A stretch of 64,000 nt of DNA, taken from positions 93,332 through 157,331 of the forward strand of contig NZ_FNCE01000004.1 in the NCBI RefSeq assembly GCF_900100655.1, read 5' to 3'. The DNA is from Limimonas halophila. GTDB lineage: Bacteria; Pseudomonadota; Alphaproteobacteria; Kiloniellales; Rhodovibrionaceae. A program made the position numbers and the translations under genes. Position 1 is the first letter of the stretch. Every line of letters begins with the position of its first letter. The notes beneath the pieces are model-generated. The model was not told the DNA's origin. It was given only the letters and a program-made list of their open reading frames with translations, and did not search any database. Shown here one piece after another: positions 1-7,722 of this stretch.

Positions 1-451
1 CCAGGTTCTCGCGCGTGTCGCGGCGGGCGTAGCTGATGCCGTGGACGCGCGCGGCCTCATGCCCCTCGACCGTGATGGGGGCGCTTTCCACGCGCTCGTG
101 GCCGAATTCCGTGACCCCCTCCGGCCACGCCCCGATCGCCGACCAGCCCTCGGCGACGGGGTCGTGGTTGCCGCGCACCAGGAACACCCGGACGCCGCGG
201 TCGCTCAGGCGCTGGAGCCCGTCGCGGAAGCGCAATTGCGCGCGCAGGCCGCGCTCGGGGCCGTCGTAGATGTCGCCCGCCAGCAGCAGCGCGTGCGCGC
301 CGTGATCCAGCGTCGCCTGGACGAGGTTGTCCCACGCCTGCAGCGAGGCGTCGCGCAGCAGCCCCGGCACCTCGGCGCCCAGGCGGGCGAGGCCGGCGAA
401 GGGGGTGTCCAGGTGCAGGTCGGCGGCGTGAACGAAGCGCCAGCGGGCCAT
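1..451 (-). CDS. Metallophosphoesterase, SbcD/YhaO-like (3' end cut by window)
   Basis: Calcineurin-like metallophosphoesterase of the DNA-repair exonuclease (SbcD/YhaO) type. Only the N-terminal 150 residues are in the window; the gene continues past base 1. The metal-binding motifs appear in order: D11-x-H13 near the start, GDIYD at residues 59-63 and GNHD at 94-97. The start ATG at 451 puts the beta strand leading to D-x-H at the very N-terminus, as is normal for the family. YhaO-type proteins usually partner a large SMC-like ATPase (YhaN) encoded next to them. That partner would lie to the left of the window and cannot be seen. Family assignment is firm; exact substrate is inferred. Confidence 0.85.
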   Translation of the reverse strand, partial: MARWRFVHAADLHLDTPFAGLARLGAEVPGLLRDASLQAWDNLVQATLDHGAHALLLAGDIYDGPERGLRAQLRFRDGLQRLSDRGVRVFLVRGNHDPVAEGWSAIGAWPEGVTEFGHERVESAPITVEGHEAARVHGISYARRDTRENL

Positions 452-554
452 GGCGGGAAACCGTTTGGCTGGTGAGCCGGAACAGCAGCACGCCCGGGCG
501 GCGGCGTGCAAGGCCAGGGCCGCATGCGCGCCCGGGCCGTTCGCAATCGGGCGC

Positions 555-1715
555 TCAGGCCGGGGAGCTGGCCGGTTCCTCGCGCGGCAGGACGGTCATC
601 GTGCCCACCAGCGCGGCGCAGCACGCCAGCACCGCGGCCATCAGCAGCGGCGCGGCGTGGCCGGGGCCGGCATACAGCGCGCCGGCGATCGCCGGGCCGA
701 CGACGCGCGCGCCCGTCGCCGCGGATTGCGCCGCGCCGAGGGCGACGCCGCGGCCGTTCTCCCCCGCCAGCCGCGCGAGGGCGGTTTGCAGCGACGGCGC
801 GTGCAGGCCCAGCCCGCCCGTGAAGCACACCATGGCCGGGTAGATCGCCCACCCCTGCTCGAACAGGCCCGCTGCGACGATCGCCAGCGCGCCAACGGCC
901 AGGCACAGGTGCCCGAGCATCGCCGTGCGCACTTCGCCGATGCGCGGTACCAGCTTGCCGACCAGCCCGCCCTGGATGCCGGCGTTGGCGATGCCGGCGA
1001 CGACCAGCAGCGCCCCCACGTCGCCGGCATCGAAGCCGAGTTCGTCGGCGAGGAAGAGCGCCAGTGTCGCCTCCACGCCCGTGAAGGCCATGAAGACGAG
1101 GATGTGGATCGCCAGCAGCTTCGCCCCCGCCCGCGGCAGGACGTGCCAGATGGACGGGCGGTGTGCCTGCGGCTGCCGGCCGGCGGGCAGGATGGGCACG
1201 CTCACCAGCGCCGCCACGCAGAACGCGGCCGCGGTGAAGGCCACGGCGTCCAGCGAGTAGCCGCCCATCTCCGCCAGCGTCTGGATGCCGGGGCCGATGC
1301 TGAAGCCCACACCGAAGGCTGCGCCCACCAGGCCGATGGCGGCGGCGCGCTTGCCGCTGGGCGCGATGTCGCTGGCCAGCGCCTGCGCCGCCGGCACCCA
1401 GCCGAAGCCGAGCCCGGCGATCAGGCGTGCCGCGAACAGCGTCGTCAGGTCGTCGGCCAGCCCGAGCAGCACGTAGGACACGGCGGAGATCAGCGCCGAG
1501 CCCGCCAGCACCGGCCGGCGCCCCTCGCGGTCGGAAATCCGGCCCCAAAACGGCGCGGCCACCAGTGCCGCCGCGCCGAAGGTGGAGAACAGCAGCCCCA
1601 CCAGCGCGCCGTCCGCGCCCAGATCCCGCGCCTTGAACGGGATCATCGGGATTACGGCCGCGAGCGCCAGGATGAAAAGCGCGGTGGTGGCGGAGATCTT
1701 GGCGGCCTGACGCAT
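555..1715 (-). CDS. MFS transporter, multidrug/tetracycline-efflux-like
   Basis: Inner-membrane major facilitator of 386 residues with about 12 hydrophobic segments. Motif A, GRISDREGRRP, lies at residues 58-68 between the predicted second and third helices, which is the hallmark of drug:H+ antiporter-type MFS proteins. The frame stays open 25 codons upstream, but ATG 1715 is preferred because a GAGGAG sequence sits about 6 bases ahead and the first helix then starts directly. It follows the phosphoesterase gene with about 100 bases between them on the same strand. The substrate cannot be told from sequence; export of a small molecule is the family expectation. Confidence 0.85.
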   Translation of the reverse strand: MRQAAKISATTALFILALAAVIPMIPFKARDLGADGALVGLLFSTFGAAALVAAPFWGRISDREGRRPVLAGSALISAVSYVLLGLADDLTTLFAARLIAGLGFGWVPAAQALASDIAPSGKRAAAIGLVGAAFGVGFSIGPGIQTLAEMGGYSLDAVAFTAAAFCVAALVSVPILPAGRQPQAHRPSIWHVLPRAGAKLLAIHILVFMAFTGVEATLALFLADELGFDAGDVGALLVVAGIANAGIQGGLVGKLVPRIGEVRTAMLGHLCLAVGALAIVAAGLFEQGWAIYPAMVCFTGGLGLHAPSLQTALARLAGENGRGVALGAAQSAATGARVVGPAIAGALYAGPGHAAPLLMAAVLACCAALVGTMTVLPREEPASSPA

Positions 1716-1797
1716 GCTGCTCCTCACCCGGCGGCGACCCGGCTCCCACATGGCGCGTTCACGCCGCGCCGTAAAGCGCGGTGTCCGCATCGCCGCA

Positions 1798-2211
1798 TCA
1801 CGACTCCGACCGCAGGCGCGCGAACACGCTGCGGGCGCGGGCTTCCAGTTCGGACGCGGCGGGCGCGCGCTCGGGGTCGACCTGCGACAGCAGCTGGCGC
1901 GAATGCTCGTCGAGCGGCGGGTGCACCGCGTAGACCGAGGCGCGGGCGTCGGCGCCCATGACCACCTGCAGCTCGAAGTCCAGGTTGCAGCGGGTCAGGT
2001 GCGCCAGGACGAGCACGAACGCGCCCGGGGTGCAGAAGTAGCTGGGGCAGGTGAGCACGGCCGAGGCCGCGGCGTCGTCGTCGCCCGCGGCCAGCGTGTC
2101 CACGGCGTTGGTCGATACCCCGGCGGCCTCGCAGGCGTCGGTCAGGGCGATGGCGGGGGCGGCCAGGCGCACCCACCACGCCTCGCCCAGGCCGGTGAGC
2201 GCGCCGCTCAC
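1798..2211 (-). CDS. Hypothetical protein next to ferredoxin
   Basis: 137-residue soluble protein that I do not recognise. It begins at GTG 2211, only 4 bases after the ferredoxin stop codon, so the two are almost certainly co-transcribed and probably translationally coupled. The middle holds two cysteines in a TCPSYFCTPG stretch followed by a hydrophobic segment and another cysteine (TRCNLDF). The C-terminus is helical and charged. The close coupling to a 2Fe-2S ferredoxin makes a role in iron-sulfur assembly or redox partnering possible, but this is guilt by association. There is no signal peptide. Confidence 0.6.
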   Translation of the reverse strand: MSGALTGLGEAWWVRLAAPAIALTDACEAAGVSTNAVDTLAAGDDDAAASAVLTCPSYFCTPGAFVLVLAHLTRCNLDFELQVVMGADARASVYAVHPPLDEHSRQLLSQVDPERAPAASELEARARSVFARLRSES

Positions 2212-2215
2212 CGCC

Positions 2216-2545
2216 TCAATCCATCCAGTTCGTGACCTGCTCGGGCAGCTGCACCACGAGCCCGTCGAGCTTTTCGCTCATCACGATCTGGCAGCCCAGG
2301 CGCGAGGTCTTGGTCAGCCCGAACGCGAGGTCGAGCATGTCCTCCTCGTCCTCCGAGGCCTTGGGCAGCTTCTTGTACCACTTCTTGTCGACGATGACGT
2401 GGCAGGTCGAGCAGGCCAGCGAGCCCTCGCAGGCGCCTTCCATGTCGATGTTGTTGCGGTGCGCGATCTCCAGCACCGACAGGCCGACCGGCGCGTCGAC
2501 CTCCTTCTTGCTGCCATCCTTCTGAATGAAGGTCATCTTCGGCAT
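2216..2545 (-). CDS. fdx: 2Fe-2S ferredoxin, ISC type
   Basis: Adrenodoxin-type [2Fe-2S] ferredoxin of 109 residues, the length usual for the ISC ferredoxin that donates electrons during cluster assembly. Cluster ligands are C39, C45, C48 ([10 protein letters not shown]) and C85 (LGCQ). An acidic patch, EDEED at 65-69, is the typical docking surface for a reductase or desulfurase. The start at 2545 (MPKMTF) fits family alignments; the frame stays open 15 codons further upstream. It lies about 100 bases downstream of the IscS-like desulfurase on the same strand, consistent with an Fe-S assembly role. Confidence 0.92.
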   Translation of the reverse strand: MPKMTFIQKDGSKKEVDAPVGLSVLEIAHRNNIDMEGACEGSLACSTCHVIVDKKWYKKLPKASEDEEDMLDLAFGLTKTSRLGCQIVMSEKLDGLVVQLPEQVTNWMD

Positions 2546-2641
2546 GGCTGCGCAAACCTCTCGCCGCATGCGGATGTGGTCGCTTCGCACGGGGAAGTAA
2601 CCGATCGCCCCGCCGGCGGACCAGAGTCGATTGCCACCGCT

Positions 2642-3829
2642 CTACACCGCCAAGCGGCTAACGCCCGCGGCCCGCAGGCGCTGGGCCGTCGCGGTCAGTT
2701 CGTCCACCGCCGCGTCCACCTCGGCCTCGGTGGTGAAGCGGCCCAGGCCGATGCGCAGGCTGGCCGCCGCGGCCGTGTCGGACAGCCCCATCGCCGTCAG
2801 CACGTAGGACGGCTCCACCGACGCCGAGGAGCAGGCCGAGGCGGTGGAGACGGCGACCGTCTCCAGGTTCTCGATCAGCGTTTCCGCGTCCAGACCCGGG
2901 ACGGTGACGTTGAGGTTGCCGGGGATGCGGTGGGCCAGATCGCCGTTGATCGCGAGATCGGGAATGCCCGCTTCCAACCCTGCGCGCAGGCGCTGCTGCA
3001 GGTGGGTGAGCCGCGCGCGCTCATTGTCCATCTCCGTCCGGGCGAGGCGGCAGGCTTCGCCCAGCCCCACCGCGAGCGGGGCGGGCACGGTGCCCGAGCG
3101 CATGCCGCGCTCCTGGCCGCCGCCATCCATCAGCGGGTCCAGGCGGGCGCGCGGGCGGCGGCGGATGTAGAGCGCGCCGACGCCCTTGGGCCCGTAGACC
3201 TTGTGGCCGGACAGCGAGAGCAGGTCGACCTTGGCCGCGTTGACGTCCAGCGGGATCTTGCCGGCGGCCTGGGCGGCGTCGGTGTGGAAGAGCACGCCGC
3301 GCTCGCGGCAGATGGCGCCGATCGACTCGATGTCCTGAACGACGCCCGTTTCGTTGTTCACGGCCATGACGGAGACGATGGCCGTGTCGTCGCGGATGGC
3401 GGCGCGCAGCGCGTCGAGGTCGACGCGGCCGTTCGCCGCAACGGGCAGGTGGGTGACGGCGAAGCCCTCGGCCTCCAGCCGCTTGCAGCTTTCCAGCACG
3501 CACTTGTGTTCGGTGGCCACGGTGACGAGGTGGCGCTTGCCGAAATGGCGGGCGTGGAAGTGGGCCGCGCCCTTGATGGCGGTGTTGTTGGATTCCGTCG
3601 CGCCCGAGGTGAAGACGATCTCGCGCGCCTGGGCGCCGATCAGGGCGGCGATCTCGGCGCGCGCAGCTTCCACGGCGTCCCCGGCTTCGCGCCCATAGGC
3701 ATGGTGGACGCTGTGCGGGTTCCCGAAGGCTTCCGTGAAATACGGCCACATGGCATCGGCCACGCGCCGGTCGACGGGCGTGGTGGCCTGGTGGTCCAGG
3801 TAGATCGGGCGCTGCTGCGGTTCGCTCAT
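2642..3829 (-). CDS. iscS: Cysteine desulfurase, IscS-like
   Basis: Pyridoxal-phosphate enzyme of 395 residues that removes sulfur from cysteine as a persulfide for Fe-S clusters and thiolation. It shows the N-terminal YLDHQATTPVD motif, the ATEHK segment, the SGHK sequence carrying the PLP lysine, and the catalytic loop SACSSASVEPSYVL with C333. This long flexible loop is typical of group I (IscS/NifS) enzymes. The start at 3829 (MSEPQQ) is preferred over an upstream ATG because the fold begins a few residues later. It is the second of two desulfurases in tandem. No IscU, IscA or SufBCD gene is visible in the window. Confidence 0.93.
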   Translation of the reverse strand: MSEPQQRPIYLDHQATTPVDRRVADAMWPYFTEAFGNPHSVHHAYGREAGDAVEAARAEIAALIGAQAREIVFTSGATESNNTAIKGAAHFHARHFGKRHLVTVATEHKCVLESCKRLEAEGFAVTHLPVAANGRVDLDALRAAIRDDTAIVSVMAVNNETGVVQDIESIGAICRERGVLFHTDAAQAAGKIPLDVNAAKVDLLSLSGHKVYGPKGVGALYIRRRPRARLDPLMDGGGQERGMRSGTVPAPLAVGLGEACRLARTEMDNERARLTHLQQRLRAGLEAGIPDLAINGDLAHRIPGNLNVTVPGLDAETLIENLETVAVSTASACSSASVEPSYVLTAMGLSDTAAAASLRIGLGRFTTEAEVDAAVDELTATAQRLRAAGVSRLAV

Positions 3830-3853
3830 CGTGTGTGCCCGCCGCGTTATCAA

Positions 3854-3916
3854 CCCTTCTCCCGCCGGCCGGGAGAAGGGAGGGGCCCAGCGGCTCAGCC
3901 CGGCTGAGGCGCTGGG
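3854..3916. repeat. GC-rich intergenic palindromes between the two desulfurase genes
   Basis: Two hairpins in a row. The first has arms CCCTTCTCCC (3854-3863) and GGGAGAAGGG (3871-3880). The second spans 3886-3916 with 15-base arms that match except at one position around a single central base. It is followed by GGGATGAGGCT, a motif that recurs in other repeats of this window. It may act as a partial terminator or an mRNA-stability element between the two genes. Confidence 0.7.
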
Positions 3917-3947
3917 AGGGATGAGGCTCCGTGCTCAGGCCGTGTGC

Positions 3948-5057
3948 TCAGGCCGCGTGCTCGGGCGCGTGGCGCCGCGCCAGCTTGCCCCAGGCGTCGA
4001 GGAAGCGGTCCACGTCGGCTTCGCGCGAAGTCCAGCCCAGGCTGACCCGGATGGCCTCGCCGGCCGCGTCCTCGTCCAGGCCCATGGCCTTCAGGACGTG
4101 GGAGGGGTGAACCTTGCCCGAGGAGCACGCCGAGCCCGAGGACACCGCCACGCCCGCGAGGTCGAGGGCCATGACCTGCGTTTCCGCGTTCACGCCCGGC
4201 AGGCCGATGCAGCTCGTCGTGGGCAGGCGCGGGGCGTCGCCGCCGTGGATCACGGCCTGGGGCGCCATCGTGCGCACCTCGCGCTCCAGGCGGTCGCGCC
4301 AGGCCGCCACGTGGTCGAGCGTTTCGCGCCCCGCCATCTCCGCCGCGACGCCGAAGCCGGCCGCCGCCGCGACGTTCTCCGTGCCGGGGCGGTAGCCGCG
4401 CTCCTGGCCGCCGCCGCCCATGAGCTTGGTGAGCGAGACCTCGCCGGGGATGACGAGCGCGCCCACGCCCTGTGGCCCGCCGATCTTGTGCGCCGAGAGC
4501 GTCAGCAGGTCCACACCCAGGTCGCGCACGTCCACAGCGATCTTGCCGGGGGCCTGCACGGCGTCGCAGTGCACGAGCGCGCCCGCCGCGTGGGCGATCC
4601 CGGCGGCCCGCGCCACGTCGTTGAGCACGCCCGTCTCGTTGTTCGCCAGCATGATGGAGACGACCGCCGGCCGCGCGTCGTCGGCCAGCATGGCCTGCAG
4701 GGCGTCGAGGTCGGTGCGGCCGTCCGCGGTCAGGGGAATGCTTTCGGCGTCGTCGCGGGCGCGCAGGACACAGTCGTGCTCGCCCGCGGAGACGAGCGGG
4801 CGCGCGCCCGCCAGACCGCGCAGCGCGAGGTTGTTGGCTTCCGTGCCGCCGCCGGTGAAGATCACTTGCGACGCCCGCGCGCCCACGAGCGCGGCCACGG
4901 CCTCGCGCGCGTCCTCCAGCCGCCGGCGCGCGCCGCGCCCGAAGCGGTGCACGGAGGAGGCGTTGCCCACCTCCGCCAGCGCCTCGGCCACGGCCCGCGC
5001 CGCCTCGGGGCGGACGGGCGCGGTGGCGTTGTGGTCCAGGTAGACCGGGTCGGCCAT
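3948..5057 (-). CDS. Second cysteine desulfurase, NifS-like
   Basis: PLP-dependent cysteine desulfurase of 369 residues, clearly paralogous to the next gene but more divergent and NifS-like. It shows YLDHNATAPV at the N-terminus, the SAHK sequence with the PLP lysine, GGGQERGYRPGT, and the catalytic loop SSGSACSSGKVHPSHVL with C311. The ATG at 5057 has a run of G about 8 bases upstream; a GTG three codons earlier is possible. It lies 16 bases after iscR, so it belongs to the iscR transcript. Alphaproteobacteria often carry two desulfurases after an Rrf2 regulator, usually followed by suf genes; here a ferredoxin gene follows instead. Confidence 0.9.
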   Translation of the reverse strand: MADPVYLDHNATAPVRPEAARAVAEALAEVGNASSVHRFGRGARRRLEDAREAVAALVGARASQVIFTGGGTEANNLALRGLAGARPLVSAGEHDCVLRARDDAESIPLTADGRTDLDALQAMLADDARPAVVSIMLANNETGVLNDVARAAGIAHAAGALVHCDAVQAPGKIAVDVRDLGVDLLTLSAHKIGGPQGVGALVIPGEVSLTKLMGGGGQERGYRPGTENVAAAAGFGVAAEMAGRETLDHVAAWRDRLEREVRTMAPQAVIHGGDAPRLPTTSCIGLPGVNAETQVMALDLAGVAVSSGSACSSGKVHPSHVLKAMGLDEDAAGEAIRVSLGWTSREADVDRFLDAWGKLARRHAPEHAA

Positions 5058-5073
5058 GGCGGGCACCCCCGGC

Positions 5074-5556
5074 TCAGGCCGGTTCCGGGCTCGATCCCTC
5101 GGGGCCCGGCGCGTCCGTGTGCGGGTCGGGCGACTGAGGCGGGACCATGCGCTGCTCGATCACGTCGGCGATCGTCACCGCCGAGAGATAGAGGTAGATC
5201 TGGTTGCCCAGCTGCTCCCACAGGCCGTGGGTCAGGCACTGGATCGTGCTGTCCTTGCAGCCGCATGGCTGGGCCGGGGTGCAGCGGTTGGTCTCCACCG
5301 GCTCGTCCACGGCCAGGATGATGTCCGCCACGCGCGTCCGGGCGGCGGGCTGGGCAAGCCGGTAGCCGCCGCCGGGACCGCGCACGCTGGTGACGAGCCC
5401 CGCCCGGCGCAGCTTGGCGAAGAGCTGTTCCAGGTAGGAGAGGGAGATGTCCTGGCGCTCCGCGATCTCCGCCAAGGGGATGGGATGTCCCGTGCTGTGG
5501 CGGGCGAGATCGGAGAGGGCCATGACCGCGTAGCGGCCCTTGGCGGTGAGCTTCAT
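5074..5556 (-). CDS. iscR: Rrf2-family regulator, IscR-like
   Basis: Winged-helix Rrf2 regulator of 160 residues that senses iron-sulfur status. Cysteines C92, C98, C100 and C107 followed by H110 (CLTHGLW) match the cluster-binding region of IscR, with an extra cysteine at 100 and the last ligands shifted by three residues compared with E. coli. The DNA-binding helix region contains SLSYLEQLFAKLR and the wing contains RGPGGGYRL. Start ATG 5556 has AGAGGACAG upstream. It leads the desulfurase genes. Its upstream spacer is almost filled by a repeat element, leaving under 40 bases free, so its promoter is either inside the element or the gene is read from cysE. Confidence 0.9.
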   Translation of the reverse strand: MKLTAKGRYAVMALSDLARHSTGHPIPLAEIAERQDISLSYLEQLFAKLRRAGLVTSVRGPGGGYRLAQPAARTRVADIILAVDEPVETNRCTPAQPCGCKDSTIQCLTHGLWEQLGNQIYLYLSAVTIADVIEQRMVPPQSPDPHTDAPGPEGSSPEPA

Positions 5557-5594
5557 GGCGAGCTGTCCTCTGCGCCTGCGCTGCAAGCGTGTTC

Positions 5595-5736
5595 AGAGCA
5601 CGATGGGACGACGCGGAGTCATCCAACGAGCCTCATCGTGCTCTATGTCATTCGTGGGCGGGCATGTTTGCACGCCTCAGGCGTGCGACTGCGTGTCCAG
5701 AGTCCGGACTGTTTCTGTCCAACCTTATCATGCCCT
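5595..5736. repeat. Bipartite double-hairpin element, copy 1
   Basis: Two consecutive palindromes fill the spacer between iscR and cysE. On this strand the first has perfect 11-base arms, AGAGCACGATG (5595-5605) and CATCGTGCTCT (5634-5644). The second is bounded by GGGCATG (5660-5666) and CATGCCC (5729-5735) and holds an inner GCACGCC/GGCGTGC hairpin. In reverse complement it matches the elements near 32.4 and 56.3 kb: one half starts GGGCATGATAAGGT, the other has GATGAGGCTCGT. Its edge coincides with the cysE stop codon. Confidence 0.75.
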
Positions 5737-6508
5737 AGCACTGACCCTTGGCGTCGTCGGCGGCGCGCGGCGACTTCGCCGTGTCCTCGCCGACGCCGTG
5801 CAAATCCTCCGTGGCGTCCGCGCGCTCGCGTTCCAATTCGTCGACGCGCGTTCGCAGGCGGTGAACCTCCTGCGACACGCCCTCCAGCGCCCGCGCGACC
5901 GGGTCGGGCAGGTCGCCCGTGGGCGTGCCGTAGGCGACGAACTGCGGCTCTTGTTCGCGGCTGGGCTTGGGCTCGTGCAGCGGCACCTGCTTGGCTGGGA
6001 TGCCCACCATCGTGGCCTGGGGCGAGACGTCCTTGGTCACCACCGCGTTGGCGCCGATGCGCGCGCAGTGGCCCACGTGGACGGGGCCGAGCACCTGCGC
6101 GCCCGAGCCCACGATGACGTCGTTCTCCAGCGTGGGATGGCGCTTCTGCTCGCGCTGCTCGTCGCTGTTTTCGCTGGGCGAAACGCCGCCGAGCGTGACG
6201 CCGTGGTAGAGCGTCACGTTGTCGCCGATCCAGCTGGTCTCGCCGATCACCACGCCCATGCCGTGGTCGATGAAGAAGTTGCGGCCGATGCGCGCGCCCG
6301 GGTGGATCTCGATCCCGGTCAGCACCCGGCCGATGTGCGACAGGAAGCGCCCGCCCAGATGAAACCCGTTCCGCCACAGGCGATTCGCCAGGCGATACAC
6401 CATCAGGGCCTGGAAACCCGGGTAGCACAGCACGACCTCAAGCCGTGAGCGTGCCGCCGGATCGCGCGCCATCATGCCGTCGATTTCGGCTCGAAGGGTC
6501 TTGAACAT
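5735..6508 (-). CDS. cysE: Serine O-acetyltransferase
   Basis: Makes O-acetylserine from serine and acetyl-CoA, the first step of cysteine synthesis, in the cytoplasm. The 257-residue protein has the family core: [13 protein letters not shown] followed by left-handed beta-helix hexapeptide repeats ([37 protein letters not shown]). A charged coiled-coil tail of about 60 residues follows the short-type (EpsC-like) core. Start ATG 6508 ([10 protein letters not shown]) is chosen because sequence upstream is repetitive and unlike the family. It precedes iscR and the desulfurases on the same strand, so cysteine supply and sulfur mobilisation may be linked. The stop codon TAG lies exactly at the edge of a repeat element. 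Confidence 0.9.
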   Translation of the reverse strand: MFKTLRAEIDGMMARDPAARSRLEVVLCYPGFQALMVYRLANRLWRNGFHLGGRFLSHIGRVLTGIEIHPGARIGRNFFIDHGMGVVIGETSWIGDNVTLYHGVTLGGVSPSENSDEQREQKRHPTLENDVIVGSGAQVLGPVHVGHCARIGANAVVTKDVSPQATMVGIPAKQVPLHEPKPSREQEPQFVAYGTPTGDLPDPVARALEGVSQEVHRLRTRVDELERERADATEDLHGVGEDTAKSPRAADDAKGQC

Positions 6509-6664
6509 GACTTCGCCAATCGTGCTAGCGTGCACAGCCCTCGCTGGCGGTCCGGCGCGCGCACGCCACCCTGGGCCGTCAGCCTCCATGGCCGATATAG
6601 TATGCCTGACCAAATCGATCAAGTTTCCGCGCCGACCGGGGGCTGCCCGGCGGCGCCGGCCCAT

Positions 6665-6736
6665 CGCGCGGAACGCGCTGCCGAAACCCGCGCGGAACGC
6701 GCTGCCGAAACCCGCGCGGAACGCGCTGCCGAAACA
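6665..6736. repeat. Three tandem copies of a 24-bp repeat
   Basis: A 24-base unit beginning CGCGCGGAACGCGCTGCCG repeats three times with essentially no divergence, in the spacer between divergent cysE and the alpha/beta hydrolase gene. The unit is a multiple of three, so any frame through it gives an eight-residue repeat, for example AERAAETR on the plus strand in an open frame from ATG 6602 to 6793. I see no ribosome binding site for that frame and do not call it a gene. Identity of the copies suggests recent expansion. Confidence 0.85.
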
Positions 6737-6780
6737 GGGCGCGCGATGCGCCGCGCCCATCAAATGAAGGCAAGGATGCC

Positions 6781-7449
6781 ATGCCCGACGTGATCTTCGC
6801 CGGTCCCGAAGGACGCCTTGAAGGCCGCTACCAGCCGGGGCGCGCGGCCAATGCCCCGATCGCGCTGATGCTGCACCCGCATCCCCAGCACGGCGGCACG
6901 ATGAACAACAAGGTGGTCTACACGCTGTATCAGGCGTTCGCGCGCCAGGGCTTCTCCGTCCTGCGGTTCAACTTCCGCGGCGTCGGGCGGTCGCAGGGCG
7001 AATTCGACCGCGGCGAGGGCGAGTTGTCGGACGCCGCCGCGGCGCTGGACTGGCTGCAGGCCTACAACGAGAAGGCGTCGCAGTGCTGGATCGCTGGCTT
7101 TTCCTTCGGCGCTTGGATCGGCATGCAGCTGCTTATGCGCCGGCCGGAGATCAACGCCTTCGTCTCCGTGGCACCGCCGGCGAACATGTACGACTTCTCC
7201 TTCCTGGCGCCGTGCCCGTCCTCGGGCCTCGTGGTGCAGGGCGACGACGACGACATCGTGCCGGAAAGCAGCGTCGCCAAGCTGGTGAACAAGCTGTCCC
7301 AGCAGCGCGACATCAGCATCGATTACCGCGTCGTGCCGGGCGCCAACCACTTCTTCACCAACCGCCTCGACGCCATGACCGGCCACGTCGAGGACTACAT
7401 CAACCAGCCCCCTCACGAGCCGCAGCCCGGCGAACCGGCCGGGAAATAG
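6781..7449 (+). CDS. Alpha/beta hydrolase, small serine-hydrolase family
   Basis: 222-residue cytoplasmic alpha/beta hydrolase. It shows the opening [15 protein letters not shown] with the oxyanion-hole region, the nucleophile elbow GFSFGAWIG with the catalytic serine, an acidic residue in a GDDDDIVP loop, and a C-terminal histidine in GANHFF. This short form without a lid domain is widespread in alphaproteobacteria; its substrate is unknown and ester or thioester hydrolysis is the safe call. AAGGATGCC precedes ATG 6781. The gene is divergent from cysE. Hydrolases of this group often sit near iscR/cysE-type genes in related genomes (from memory, not checked here). Confidence 0.85.
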   Translation: MPDVIFAGPEGRLEGRYQPGRAANAPIALMLHPHPQHGGTMNNKVVYTLYQAFARQGFSVLRFNFRGVGRSQGEFDRGEGELSDAAAALDWLQAYNEKASQCWIAGFSFGAWIGMQLLMRRPEINAFVSVAPPANMYDFSFLAPCPSSGLVVQGDDDDIVPESSVAKLVNKLSQQRDISIDYRVVPGANHFFTNRLDAMTGHVEDYINQPPHEPQPGEPAGK

Positions 7450-7722
7450 GCTCGCCGCCGGTCGGGGCGAAACCGGCAGCTCGCCCGCCGTGCCGCCGCG
7501 CGTCGACCACCGGGACGCTCGGCCCGGGCGCGTCGATGGACGGCGCGCGGTTTCCCCGTTACGTCTCCGTGCAATACGCGTACACCGGGCAACGGTTTTC
7601 GCCCAATCGGACGTGGGCACCGCTCGTCCAGGATGTTGTGCGCCGGCCCGCTCCGCGTCGGCGGACACCCGTGGCGTGGACGCACGGGGACGGGAACGCA
7701 AACAAAGCTGAGGACAGCGGAC

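Noticed and set aside
6602..6793. Small gene with an eight-residue repeat before the alpha/beta hydrolase
   Set aside because: No ribosome binding site before ATG 6602, and the frame overlaps the well-supported hydrolase start; the repeat is better treated as non-coding until tested.
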